From Cryptomeria japonica (lineage: Eukaryota; Streptophyta; Pinopsida; Cupressales; Cupressaceae): a stretch of 60,000 nucleotides of DNA. The notes beneath the pieces were generated by a model. The model was not told where the DNA came from, did no database searches, and saw nothing but the letters and a program-made list of their open reading frames with translations. Shown here piece by piece: positions 31,869-43,528 of this stretch. Position 1 is the first letter of the stretch. Every line of letters begins with the position of its first letter. A program made the translations under genes and the position numbers. Location: the NCBI RefSeq assembly GCF_030272615.1, contig NC_081413.1, positions 558,845,945-558,905,944 on the forward strand, written 5' to 3'.

Positions 31869-32203
31869 GTTGATTCGATCTCCAAACACTGGTTATAAGC
31901 AGCACATTTCCAAGTTTTGTAAGTTAAAGGATAGATGGGTAGCGAATTTGGGGATCGCGAGGGGATGGCAAGTATTATAGGAAAAGGAAGAGCTGCAGCA
32001 TTACAAAGCTTTAAAGCACTGATTTTAATTCATTGTGATTGTGCCTGTTAAATAGACTTACAAAAGGAAGCCAAGTTGGCTATCTGTTAAAAAAAACTAC
32101 ACAAGCAAACAAAAAGTAATCTCAGCAAAGTTTTAGCAATGTTCCTAAATAAACTATACCAAAGTGAAACTAAAGCTAGCTAATAAATGTCTATATATCT
32201 AAA
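31869..32203 (-). repeat. LTR-b of the truncated Copia array
   Basis: About 335 bp, starting TGTTGATTCGATC in plus orientation. The polypurine-like tract (minus: TCATTAAGGTGGG) adjoins at 32204. Confidence 0.75.
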
Positions 32204-32610
32204 TCCCACCTTAATGACCCTAAATCCAAGCTTTTCCCTAAATTTGGCAAATATATATCTACTAAAAAGTTCACACATTGTGTCTGCAATGTGCTCCTTC
32301 ATAGAGCAATAATAAAGACAAACACCATCGTTATCTACCAGCTAGCAGATGGGATGCTGATGAATTTTAGTATATTTGATTGTGGTGTGATTGACTGAAT
32401 CCTTCACCATCTTGGGGACTCCCTGATTATCACAGAAGACTGAAGTTGGTGTAGTGGGACAAAGTTGAAGATTAACCAAAATATGTTACCAATATATAAA
32501 TTTACATCTTGTACTGACAGCTGCCTTATATTCTGCTTTAGTGGAAGATAAGGCAACTATATGTTGTTACTTGTTTTACCATGAAATTACTCCTAATCCA
32601 AGGGTAAATA
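32204..32610 (-). pseudogene. Copia RNase H fragment, continues at 42425
   Basis: The minus strand encodes VALSSTKAEYKAAVST and FCDNQGVPKMVKDSV with stops. It reaches GGTAAATA at 32603-32610, and the same Copia sequence resumes from a second GGTAAATA at 42425, marking the second large insertion. Confidence 0.7.
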
Positions 32611-33294
32611 TCAAGTTGCATGGACACGGATACGGATACGGTATCTGGCACGGATACAGCTGGATACGACATTCAAAAAATCACATATACATATATTTAA
32701 CACAATTTTCTAAGTTATTAGAGGAGATTTTCATTACTTCCAAAGCAATATGGACACATAATTGCTACATAGATAATTATAAGTTGATTAAACAATTTAC
32801 AATATGCAAAAATAATAGAGTTGCACTGGAAGATAACCCAAAAAATGGGTTGCTGAAATAAAAAAACACTTAATTTGTCTTTCTCGTTTGGTGTAGGTTC
32901 TATGTTACCCCGAGTTTCCGAGACAGGAGGACAGGGAAACGGATTTCTGAGACTTTTTTTTCCCAGAACAGGGGACGGCTATATATATATATATATAGGG
33001 AAATCTGAAATTTATATAACATTGTTACACTGTAAACATTCATCATAATAACACTTATAAATTAGAATCTTGATTCTAATTCTAAAATCAAACGAATCAT
33101 AATAGAACTAAGAACATAGCATAAGACGAATCAAATCAAATCGAATCATCATAGATTAATATTAAGAACATAGGATAGCATCATGATCAAATGAATCAAA
33201 TGAGAGTTCAAATTTCAATTTCATACATTCATAGATATAATTCATTGAAACAATGAGAAGTATCACTATCAAGTATCATATCATATATCAAAAT

Positions 33295-33502
33295 TAATAG
33301 AATATTAAAATATGGTAATTTTAGTATTAATGCTCATTCAGTGTATATTCTATTTTTGATAGATCGTCTTCGATCTTCTCAGCAGTTTCTTATTAGAAAC
33401 TTGCTATTCTTGTAAATAGCTTTGTATTATTTATGAGCGTTTTGCTCATTCTGATTAATCAATCAATTCTTTGAAATCCATTGCGTGTCTCGCACTGTTT
33501 TA
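33295..33502 (+). repeat. Copia B 5' LTR (208 bp)
   Basis: From TAATAGAATATT to CACTGTTTTA. Short for a Copia LTR. It includes AGATCGTCTTCGATCT, an imperfect palindrome, and TAAATAGCTTTG. Confidence 0.93.
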
Positions 33503-33515
33503 TGGTATCAGAGCC
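33503..33515 (+). promoter_or_regulatory. Copia B primer-binding site
   Basis: TGGTATCAGAGCC directly after the LTR, the initiator-Met type. Confidence 0.93.
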
Positions 33516-34329
33516 ATAGGAGGAATTTTTTTCGGAAATTTTTTAATCCTAATTTCCAATTAGTGGAAATTTTCGAAATTATTTTTCTGGAAAAATTTAT
33601 CAAAGATTTTTTTGGCTTCTGGGGTAAAATCGTCGTTTTTTCGACCTGCAGGATCGTCGTTTTTCGGCCACCTTTGTCTGCAGGGTTGTCGCGTTTTACC
33701 GCGACCTGTGTTCGCGCAGGGTCGTCGTCTTTCGGCGTCGCGTTTTACCCCATGACCTGTGTTCTGGACCTGCAAGGGTTGTCGCGTTGTCGCGACCTGT
33801 GTGCGACGTCGCGGACTCACTCCGGCGTCGCCTCCACCGCCCCCGTGACCTACAACAGACCTGTTTCCGGCGTCGTTCACCTGCGACTTGTTCCCGGCGC
33901 TGTTCGGCACTTGCAACCTCCACTTCGCCTGTTCGCGACCTCCGGCGTCGCGACCTGTTCCTGGCGTGGCTTCGGCACCTGCGACCGGTTCTCGGCACCT
34001 GCAACCTGGTCACTCGCCATTCTCTGCAACGCCAATGTCATTTTCTGTGCAAACAATGGCGCCCACGACCTCTGTAATCTTCGATTGAGGTGTTTACCTC
34101 CTTTTTTTATCGAAAATAATTTTTTTCTTGCAAATTCTTGGTGGGTTTTTCGAAACCTAATCTGGGTAGTCGTCCGTTTTTCTGGGTGCCTCGATTTTCG
34201 TGCCTCGATTTTCGAGCCCGCGGATCCAGATTCTGACAGGAGAATCCTTCTGGGTTTTTTGCACGCATTTCTGGGCTGTCTTTGGCTTTTTCTGGGTCAA
34301 CTAGGAATTTTTTCTTGGGAAACGTGCAA
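33516..34329 (+). other. Copia B G/C-rich leader
   Basis: Long untranslated leader with repeated CGACCTGTG, CGTCGTC and TTCGGC blocks, far richer in G+C than its surroundings. Several long ORFs cross it on both strands, as expected from the composition. No conserved protein is seen. It may hold packaging or translation signals. Confidence 0.6.
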
Positions 34330-37300
34330 ATGGCTTCTCTCACCAATCTGATGTTAGAAGGCAATCAACGCTTTAATGGTCACAACTACAACATCTGGAA
34401 ACAGCGTATGTTGACCATTTTTGAATATAGGCGTCTTGACCAGCTTGTTTTGGGCAAAGAGCTCAGTCCTGGTACACCTAGTGCAGATCAAGATAAGTTT
34501 GATGAACGCAATCGGGAGGCAGTCATGCTTCTCAAACTCTCAGTAACTGATGATCAGTTACCGCAGATTCCTTCCGGCAAGACAGCTTCTGACATCTGGA
34601 AGCATCTGAAGGAATTGCATGAGACATCCAACAAGAGCCGAGCATTCTTTCTGAAGAATCAGTTGTTCTCCATTATGATGGACGAACATATGTCCTTACA
34701 GGAGCACCTCACGAGGATTAAGGACATTCGAGATCAACTCGAAGCTATTGGTCGAACTATGGAGGAAGAAGACATGGTTGTAATCACTTTAAAAAGTCTT
34801 CCGAAATCGTATGAACACTTCATTGACACCCTCAATATTACTTCCACTAATGTTGATCTGAAGTTTTCAGAATTGTGCACCAAACTTCTACAGCAGGATC
34901 GCTGGAAACAGCAATTTGGTAGTGGTACTACATCAGCCTCCTTGGAAAATGCCTTCACAACTCAATCCTTTCAGAAGGATAAAGGCAAATTTTAGTCCTC
35001 TCACTCTTCTCAGCAGAAAGGCTCTTCTCAGACACAGGATGGAGCTAAGAAGAAGAATGTGCAATGCAATTACTGTCACAAGTACGGCCATATGAAGAAA
35101 GATTGTCGTCAGAGGCTCGCTTCTGAACAAAAGAAGCAGGGAGGGTCACACCAGAAGGCGCATGTTGCTGAACATTCCGAGCAGAAGGAGTCTGCCTTTT
35201 ATGCCTTTATGGCTAAGAGGTCTTCAGATCATGCCAGGTCTTCTGCTTGGTACATCGACTCTGGTGCATCACGTCACTTTTCTCATCGGCGTGACTGGTT
35301 TACAGACTTCTCACCTTTTAGTGATTCCGTTGTATTTGGCGGAGGTGAGGAGTATACAGTTGTTGGCAGAGGCACTGTTCAGATACAGTCTGGTGGCAGG
35401 ACTCTCCTTTTTCTGAATGTGTACTATGTTCCTGGAATCGAACTTAATCTGCTCTCTATCAGTCAGATTATGAGGAATTCTCCTCAGCTAGATGTGGTGT
35501 TCAGTGCTCACAAGTGTTCCATCATTGATCGGGAGACTCGTCTTACTGTTGCTGTTGGTCTAGAGGATCATGGCCTATATAGGCTTCTTGACACTGGTGA
35601 TTCTCCTGAAGTGGCTCTGGCAGCTCGTGTTTCTCCTCTCAGCACTTTGTGGCATCAGAGATATGGGCATCTCAACATTCAGTATCTCTCTCAACTATCT
35701 CGGGAGGGACTTGTTTCAGGGTTACCTGATATTCAGACTCAGCATCTTGGAGTATGTGGCGCCTGTCAAGCTAGCAAACAGCATCGGACTTCATTCCCAC
35801 ATGGCAAGTCTTGGCGCGCATCTAAGGTACTTCAATTACTTCATGCTAATATTTGTGGTCCTATGAATACATCTTCTGTTACTGGTTGCAAATATTTTTT
35901 GCTTATTGTAGATGATTTTAGTAGAAAGATGTGGGTGTACTTTCTTAAACATAAATCAGATGTATTTAGTATCTTTCAGAAGTTTAAGTCCTTTGTTGAA
36001 AAAGAGTCTGGACATAGTATCATTACTCTTAGGACAGATAACGGGGGGGAATTTTGTTCTTCTGCATTCTCCAACTTCTGTGATACCCATGGCATCAAAC
36101 GCCAGTTGACTACACCCTACACTCCTCAGCAAAACAGTGTTGTCGAGCGTCGCAATCGTACGGTTGTTGAGATGGCTCACTCTATGTTACAACACCGGAG
36201 TGTTCCGAATAAGTATTGGGCTGAAGCAGTCTTTACTGTTGTCTACCTTCTTAACCGCTCTCCTACTCAGGCTGTTAAGGGGAAGACTCCAAAAGAGGTT
36301 TGGTCTGGTCGGAAGCCTCAGATCAGCCACCTGAAGGTTTTTGGCTCTGTTGCCTATGTTTGGATTCCAAATGCTAAGCACTCCAAGTTGGATTCCAAAA
36401 GTCAGAAACTCATGATGACAGGATACAGTGATCACCATAAGGCCTACAGACTGATAGATATAGATACTGAACGTCTTATCTTCAGTCGTGATGTTGTATT
36501 TGACGAAGACAGAGGATTCTTTCAGTCCCCTTCTTCTGAGCAGAGTTCTAAGGATCAGCCTCACAGTGTTCTTATTCCATTAGGTTCACCTGATGGGAGG
36601 GATGATGCAGAATCTATTTTCGATGATGCACTACCTGAGTTTCCTCCGGAGAATAATCCTCCTCTTGTTGCTCCTGTTCCTGATCCTGAGCCTCTTCCAG
36701 CTCCTCCAGATGTTCGCACTTCTACTCTCCGGCCTAAATGGTGGGCCAAGACCATTGGTGATCTCAGGGATACTGAGCTCATTGAGGGTAGAACCTCCCG
36801 TAATAAGAGCAAACAGCAGCATACAGTCAACTTTGCTCTCATGGCTAACATACACAGTGTTTTTGAGCCTCAGACATACTCAAAGGCTAAAGGTATACCT
36901 GAGTGGGAACAAGCTATGGAAGCTGAGTTCCAGAGTCTTCAGAAGAATCACACTTGGGCCCTTTCTGATCTTCCTTCAGGGAAGAAGCCCATTAGCTGCA
37001 AATGGGTGTACAAAGTAAAATACAAAGCTGATGGAACCTTAGACAAGTATAAGGCTCGTCTTGTTGCTCGTGGGTTCTCATAGAAAGAAGGCATTGACTA
37101 CGAGGAGACTTTTGCTCCTATAGCCAAAATGAGTACCATACGGCTCGTTCTTGCCTTGGCAGCCCAGTTCAGTTGGAAAGTCCATTAGATGGACGTCAAG
37201 AGTGCTTTTTTGAATGGTGACTTACAGGAAGAAGTCTACATGATGTAACCCCCAGGATTCAAGGTTGCTGGTCAAGAACAGAAGGTCTGTAGATTAGTCA

Positions 37301-38409
37301 AAGCACTCTATGGTCTGAAACAAGCTCCTCGGGGTTGGTACATGAAAATTGATAAGTACCTGACAGATCATGGTTTTCAGCGGAGTCCATCTGATGCAAA
37401 CTTGTATATCAAGCATTCTAGTAATGATATTCTGTTTGTAGTTGTCTATGTGGATGACTTAATCATTACTGGCAGTTCAGCACATTTGATCACTGGGATC
37501 AAACAGGATTTGTGCCGCACCTTTGATATGACAGATTTGGGACTTCTACATTACTGCTTAGGAGTTGAAGTCTGGCAGACTGAGAACAGTATCTTTCTCT
37601 CTCAGTCCAAGTATGCCAGAAGTCTTGTGGACAGGTTCAGAATGCAGGATTGCAAACCTGCCTCTACTCCTATGGAACCCGGGCTCAAACTTTCAGCTCA
37701 GTCATCCTCACCAGTTGTGGATGAATCTCTGTTCAGGCAACTAGTGGGCAGCCTCATCTATCTTACTGCCACTAGACCTGACATCAGTTTTGCAGTGAGC
37801 TACATTTCACGCTTCATGACAGCTCCCAAGGCTGATCATTGGTTAGCAGCGAAGCGTGTGCTGCGTTATGTGAGTGGCACTCCTGATTATGGACTTCTGT
37901 ACACTCGGAGTTCTGATCCTATACTCAGTGGTTACACAGATTCTGACTGGGCAGGTTCGGTTGATGACCGTAAGTCTACAGCAGGGTATGTGTTTAGTTT
38001 GGGATCTGGTGCTGTCACATGGACTAGTAAGAAGCAGTAGGCAGTGGCTCTCTCCTCGATAGAAGCAGAGTATCGGGGAGCAGTTAAGGCATCTTGTGAG
38101 GCGGTTTGGCTTCGACGAATGCTTGCGGATATGCATGTCTCCCAGGCAGGTCCTACTCCCTTGTTCTGTGATAATCAGGGAGTGCTCAAACTCGCCAAGA
38201 ATCCAGTCTTCCATGAAAGAACCAAGCATGTGGAAACGCATTGTCACTATATTCAACAGCTGGTTGAAGACGGATCCATCCAGTTGCTGTATGTTCCTAC
38301 CTCGGAGCAGCCAGCAGACATCTTCACCAAGCCCCTTGGTCCTGATAAATTTGTAAAATTCAGGGGGTCTATAGGTGTAGTTAATAGATTGAGCATTAAG
38401 GGAGGGTAA
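34330..38409 (+). pseudogene. Copia B gag-pol, one frame with five nonsense codons
   Basis: One continuous frame of 1360 codons with no frameshift. Gag starts MASLTNLMLEG. Then zinc knuckle CNYCHKYGHMKKDC (35065), protease WYIDSGASRHF (about 35248), HHCC and integrase (VDDFSRKMWVYF, TDNGGEF, VVERRN; 35640-36250), RT (QAPRGWY, VVYVDDLIITG at about 37440) and RNase H (YTDSDWAGS, SSIEAEY). Stops: TAG 34993, TAG 37081, TAG 37186, TAA 37246, TAG 38038. Conserved alignment positions indicate that at least four replace Gln codons (CAG/CAA to TAG/TAA). The terminal stop uses the first bases of the 3' LTR. Confidence 0.95.
38397..38406 (+). promoter_or_regulatory. Copia B polypurine tract
   Basis: AAGGGAGGG immediately before the 3' LTR; it also encodes the last residues of pol. 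Confidence 0.88.
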
Positions 38410-38614
38410 TAGAATATTAAAATATGGTAATTTTAGTATTAATGCTCATTCAGTGTATATTATATTTTTGACAGATCGTCTTCGATCTTCTCAGCAGTTT
38501 CTTATTAGAAACTTGCTATTCTTGTAAATAGCTTTGTATTATTTATGAGCGTTTTGCTCATTCTGATTAATCAATCAATTCTTTGAAATCCACTGCGTGT
38601 CTCGCACTGTTTTA
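38407..38614 (+). repeat. Copia B 3' LTR (208 bp)
   Basis: Same length as the 5' LTR with only a few substitutions (for example TATTCTATTTTTGAT against TATTATATTTTTGAC). Confidence 0.93.
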
Positions 38615-38770
38615 AAAATATTTAAATAAGCAAAGGCTGCAAGTTTCAACTTTCAACAAAATGAAAAGTTAAATTAATAGATAAAGAGTCAAGACTTAAA
38701 GTATCATATCATATATCAAGATAATGAATAAATGTATCATATAGTGTCAGAAGACTCAAAGTCTCAAACT

Positions 38771-41196
38771 TCAAAGTGAAAATGAAAACAAAAATAGTAT
38801 GATGCTGCCCCTAATCTTGATCCAAGTCAATGTCATTGTCATTGTCAGCCTGAACCTCAAAGGTTGCATCATCCAACGGAATGCCAAGCAATCCCCGCAA
38901 TGTGTCATCCTCATCAACCTGGGTAGCATCTTCCACCGTAAAGCTGGAGTCTGTCGATACTCTAGAGTCTTACGATCCGCAAGTCGCAGAACACTATGCA
39001 CAACCACTAACTTCTCCACCCGTTTAGAAGTAAGCATATTCCTCTTTACGGAGTGGATAAAGCTATATGTAGACCAATTCCTCTCTGCAACAGAGGAACT
39101 AGCAACCTGTGAGAGGAGACAAATGGCAAGTGACCTCAACTTCGGTGCACCTGGCCCATGCCATTGCCACCATCCAACGAGGCTTTTTGGTGCCATTATC
39201 GCTCTATCCATCTTGGCCTCTAGTGTGCTAAAGTTTGGACCATCAAGGTTTGTGAAGGCAACCTATTGTTTGCGAAGTCTACTAGATTCCTCAGCTGAAT
39301 AAATCTTTTGAAGGGCCTTTATAATCCCACGTCTCACATCGGCATCCTCACTAGGAGCGCACCTTCTAGGCCTAGGCTCATGCCATTTTGGGTTTAGTTC
39401 AAAGGCTGCCATATGAAGTGGAGTGCCTACGAATGAAAATTGGGTGAATGTGCTCCTGATATAAGTCCAACAACTTATCGTGAACCAAAATTATCTCCTC
39501 CATCTTCTGAATCATGTTGTCAACAGTCTCATATATCTCTCCAAGGCTAGGAGAGTCTGTATCAGCATATCTAATGACATCTACAACAAGAGAGATAATG
39601 GAGCAAACATATATGCAATAAGAATAAGAACAAAATGTTAAAAATCAGAATTTTTAATGTAAAATCAGAATTTTTTTAATTAAATGACTAAATCAGAATT
39701 TTTTAATTAAAATCAGAAATTTGAAAATTTGAAAATTGAAAGAAAATTCTATTTTTAATTAAATATGACAATCAACATGTCTTACCTCATAGTGGACCAC
39801 CAATTGTCATCAAGGATCCACTATTTTATGGCTTTTCTTCAGGAGTGTTTGCAATAGGCCATCTATTCCACTCTGAATTCACTACCATCATCTGTAGAGC
39901 ATCATGCACCTCAACCATCCTCTCTAACAAAATGTAGTAATTGGCATATTTTGTCTCTACAGGTTTGAGAAATTCCTTCTTTGAAAATGTCCTGAAGAGA
40001 GCAAGTGAGGTGTGGTGGTTGCAAATGAACATTTGAACATCTCTACCTTGTGTCACCACTTCCTTTACCCAATCCAATTTCCCCATGTCCTTCAATGCAT
40101 TGTTCAATGCATAAACACAACATGGAGTCCAAACGATGTGCTTGTAAGCACCCTCCACCATCAAACCAGCCAATTTGCACACGTGGTGAATCAGAGATCA
40201 CCTGAACAACATTTGAGAGCCCAACCTCCTCTATGGCCTCTCTCAGAATGCTGAAGTGAAAATTTTGCATCCTTGTGTTTCCCTAAAAAATCAATGGCTC
40301 TAAGAAAATAAGAGTCAGTTGTGCATGTGACCATGATTTTGTTGAGTGGTCGATGACTAATATCAATCCACCCATCCATCACAATGCAACAACCACTCTT
40401 CATCCAAGTACGCCACATATCCTCCATCACCAAACTCACCCTCGAATATGCTTTGTCAAGGATTGTTGTGTGTAGTTTATGATCTTCAGGGGTACAAAAG
40501 AGGGATCAACATTACTTGCATCTTTCATCATTTTCTTGAAGTAAGGAGAATGGGCCACATGAAATGGGATGGCATGGGCATAAAAGAAATCAGCAACGGA
40601 ACCCTCTGCCAATTCTCGTGCTTGCACATTGAACAACTTTGTAACTGACATTGGCTGCTCACTATCACTAGCCTTCCTCTTTCCTTTTTCATTTTTTATT
40701 TTTTTGGCTCCCACACTATGAATGGCACTACCACTAGATGACATAGGGTGAACACTGAGAATGAGTAGATGGTTGTGAGGGTTGAGGCATTACGAAGGGC
40801 AGACCTTTAGACTTGCGTTCAGCCTCCATGTGTAATCTATAACACTCTAACTTTGCATCCTCCTTTAGATTTTCACAATATTTAATTCCTTTGCCAGTAA
40901 CACCCAAGAAATGAGACCACACTCTTGTGTAGCTCCCTCTAATTTCACCTTCGCATACATGACACTTATACACCCTACTTCCACCCGAATTTGTTTTTGG
41001 CATCTGTGGGATGAACAAGGCAAAGTGGAGGTTTTTTAGGGTTAAAAGAGCCTTGTGCAAATGGTTTTAAGACAGATGACGGGATTTCAAATTTGTTAGG
41101 TTCTCGTGTTGATTCACCCCCAACACTTCCACTACCAGCCACAACTGCAACTTCTGCCCCTTCACATTCTTCATCACTCCTACTGCTGTCACTCAT
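38771..41196 (-). pseudogene. hAT transposase, BED finger to dimerisation domain, frameshifted
   Basis: From ATG 41196: an acidic/Gly-rich N-terminus, BED finger (YKCHVCEGEIRGSYTRVWSH, about 40970-40900), the DUF659-type region (CCIVMDGWIDISHRPLNKIM, about 40400), VWTPCCVYALNNALKDMGKL (about 40130) and the C-terminal dimerisation region (SSSVAERNWSTYSFIHSVKR, about 39090). These sit in at least five different frames, so it is inactive. In a working element this protein excises and reinserts DNA through the terminal repeats of 32900-42168. Confidence 0.88.
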
Positions 41197-42432
41197 GTTT
41201 AATGAGTGAGTCTACTATATATTATATAATGCAAGCTCAAAATTCTGAAATATAAGGGAAAAAAATGAAATCAGACTTTTTTCCTTCAAACTATGAAAAA
41301 AATTTAAAAATTTAAAAATGGAAGAATGGACTTAACCTTCAATGCTCCAAATCTGAAATTTAAACACTCCAAATGGCAAATCCAAATAGTCTTGCTGTTG
41401 CTTCTTAAATTTCTTTTCTTTTCTTCAAACCCTAGGTGAAGTCTTGAGTCTGAGCAATAAAATTCACAGTTCGCACTTCATAATCTTTTTTTCCTTGCTC
41501 AAACCAAAATCAAAAAACCCTTTCAGCTTTAACCAGTATTTTTCTTCCCTGAGCGCTGCAGTGAAAACTCCTCCCGTCCACCAAGCTAATGTTTTTATTT
41601 TTTGTTTTGGGAATGACTTATGATATCGATATAATATTATATGGAAATCGACAGTGAAATGGAAACCAGAAACTGTGAAAGTAAAAAAAAATTAAAAAAT
41701 TTAATCAGTTACTGAGTTTGTAAATTATTATATTATTTAATATTTGTTAATAATTATTAATTATTAAAAATAGAAAAAAAAATTGCTCGCTTTCTATCAA
41801 TGATCAGGGATTTTCTATAAAAAAAATTAATTGCTTTCTTTAATAATAATTTTTAATGGCAGCATCTGAAAAATGAAAAATATTTTTAATAAAAACAAAA
41901 TTGTTTTTTAATTGTCCCTACCAACGAAAACGACCATCTGTCCCCGGGACGGTCAGGGGACAGCTTGGGCATCCCCAGCCGTCCCGGGGTCAGTCAACGG
42001 TCCTCGAAAAAAAGGTTGACCATTTCCAAGTTTCGGGGATGGTTTCCGAAAATTTTCGAGGATCAAGGACGGCTTGGAAACGTTTTCAGCCATCCCCAAG
42101 TCCTCAAAGCGGTTTTTGTTTCCAGAACATGTGCCTTTAGGCCGTAAACGCGGATCCGAGTAACACTGTGTAGGTTTTGTTTATACCAATTTTATTTTTT
42201 TTAAATTGCATGAATAAAGTTTTTTAAAATTAAATTTAACAAGGTTTACATCAAATTTTGAAAAAATCAAATCACATAGTATTTGGCATGATTGGAAATC
42301 AAGGATTTTGGGGCATGCATGGGTACAATATCCGGCATGTATTCGGGTTGTATCGGATACGTATCCATTTTGGATATGGGGGTACGCGTGCCCAAGGCGG
42401 GACATAGGAGTTTTCAACTACTCTGGTAAATA

Positions 42433-42683
42433 TATATCTAGTGGTAGATTGGCAAGTATAAACTGGTTTGGCCCAATCAGAGTCAATATATCCAAATAGT
42501 ATGAATTTTTCAAAGTGCTGATAGAGACTGCCAAAGGTGAGTGTTCCTTCGACATATCAAAGAATTTGTTTTGCAAGTTTCAATCTTCTTCTTATGAGTT
42601 GGTTATAAATCTAGAAAAGCACCTTACTGCAAAACATTACTCCTGTTGAGTGATAGATAAATCAAACAGATCTCTAGTAAGAC
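42433..42683 (-). pseudogene. Copia RNase H/RT fragment, right of the outer hAT
   Basis: The minus strand encodes fragments such as FGYIDSDWAKPVYTCQST with stops, the resumption of the Copia sequence left at 32610. It runs directly into LTR-c without a primer-binding site, the same junction as at 31868. Confidence 0.7.
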
Positions 42684-43024
42684 GTCAATTCAATCTACAA
42701 ACCCTAGTTATAAGCAGCATTCCTCCAAGTATTATAGGCTGAGGATAGAGAGACAAAAACTTGGGGGATGGCAAGGGGATAGTCTGCATTGCAAAAGAAG
42801 AAAGAGTTGTCACATTACAAAGCTTCAAAACAGTGGTTTTCATTCATTGTAATTGTGTCAATTAAATAGGCTTACAAAAGGAAGCCAAGTTAGCTATCTG
42901 TGAAACAAACCACAAACGCAAACAAAAAGTAATCTCAAAAAAATTTTAAGAACAATATAACTAAATTAGAACCACCAATTTGACACCAATGCTAATTATT
43001 ACATGTCTATAATATACCTAAACT
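42684..43024 (-). repeat. LTR-c of the truncated Copia array
   Basis: About 341 bp. It shares GTCAATTCAATCTACAAA, TATAAGCAGCATT and GGAAGCCAAGTTAGC with LTR-a and LTR-b. The outer TG has changed to CG. A polypurine-like tract (minus: TTATTAAGGGGGAGGG) adjoins. Confidence 0.75.
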
Positions 43025-43330
43025 ACCCTCCCCCTTAATAACTAAACTAGGCAAAAGTACAAATTATCTCTAAATTTGACAAATATATCTCTCAGAGACA
43101 TTAAGTTTCCACAATCCAAGAGATATTGATCAGTTGTTTCTGGAATTGATTGTGTCTACTAAAAGGTCTAGTCATTATGTCTACAATCTACTCTCGTGGA
43201 ACAATTATAAAGACAAACACCATCATTATCTTCCATCTAGTGGATGGAATGGGAATAAACTAGGATATGTTTGGTTGTGGCATGATTCTTCACCATCTTG
43301 GGGACTCCCTGATTATCATAGAACAATGAA
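43025..43330 (-). pseudogene. Copia RNase H C-terminal fragment, third unit
   Basis: The minus strand contains DNQGVPKMVKN-like coding remains aligned with 32400-32450 and 20030-20060. Similarity fades near 43340. A primer-site-like TGGTATCATAGACC at 43511 may belong to another decayed element. Confidence 0.55.
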
Positions 43331-43528
43331 GTCAATGTAAGAGTTGATCATTAAACCCCCACAACTCCCAAGGATCACCTACAATCAAAATAGCCTATCA
43401 TACAAGAGAGAAGAAACTAATTTTCCATTAAGCTTGATATTTCATTAGATGCAAATTAAATATGATTGGTTGTTATTAGAATATACAATGAGAGTACACC
43501 TCATACTACACTGGTATCATAGACCACT

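Larger units (their letters stand above)
33295..38614 (+). mobile_element. Copia-type LTR retrotransposon B, TSD AAAAT
   Basis: 5320 bp with two 208-bp LTRs, flanked by AAAAT (33290-33294, 38615-38619). Termini are TA...TA, a non-canonical pair supported by the TSD. Primer-binding site, 827-bp G/C-rich leader, then a single gag-pol frame (34330-38409) in Copia order and a polypurine tract. The LTRs differ at only a few positions, so insertion was fairly recent, yet five stops lie in the frame. Confidence 0.95.
32900..42168 (-). mobile_element. Inner hAT transposon with TSD TGTAGGTT
   Basis: The 8-bp duplication TGTAGGTT (32892-32899, 42169-42176) flanks the termini CTATGTTAC and, inverted, CAGTGTTAC, which match at seven of nine positions. 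Subterminal regions are rich in CCCCG and GGGGACGG motifs. It carries a decayed BED/hAT transposase on the minus strand (38771-41196) and is itself split by Copia B (33295-38614). Without that insert it would be about 3.9 kb, a normal size for an autonomous hAT. Confidence 0.82.
32611..42424. mobile_element. Outer hAT-like element, TSD GGTAAATA
   Basis: Bounded by GGTAAATA (32603-32610, 42425-42432; a ninth base also matches) within Copia RNase H sequence. The left edge has repeated GGATACG subterminal motifs (32628-32672), and the right edge has GGATACGTATCC and related motifs (42355-42380). Terminal inverted similarity is short (AGTTG in both). Nearly all its interior is the second hAT, so its own coding content is not visible. 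The 8-bp duplication fits hAT; a 9-bp reading would also fit Mutator-like. Confidence 0.6.

Noticed and set aside
33485-34351. 289-codon ORF across the Copia B leader
   Set aside because: Explained by G/C richness. It overlaps the LTR end and primer-binding site, no conserved motif is seen, and ORFs exist on both strands.
38799-39302. 167-codon plus-strand ORF
   Set aside because: Shadow of the hAT C-terminal coding sequence on the minus strand.
32900-42168. Copia B transposition as part of the hAT gene
   Set aside because: Copia B has its own TSD and lies beyond the transposase C-terminus, so it is a separate later insertion.
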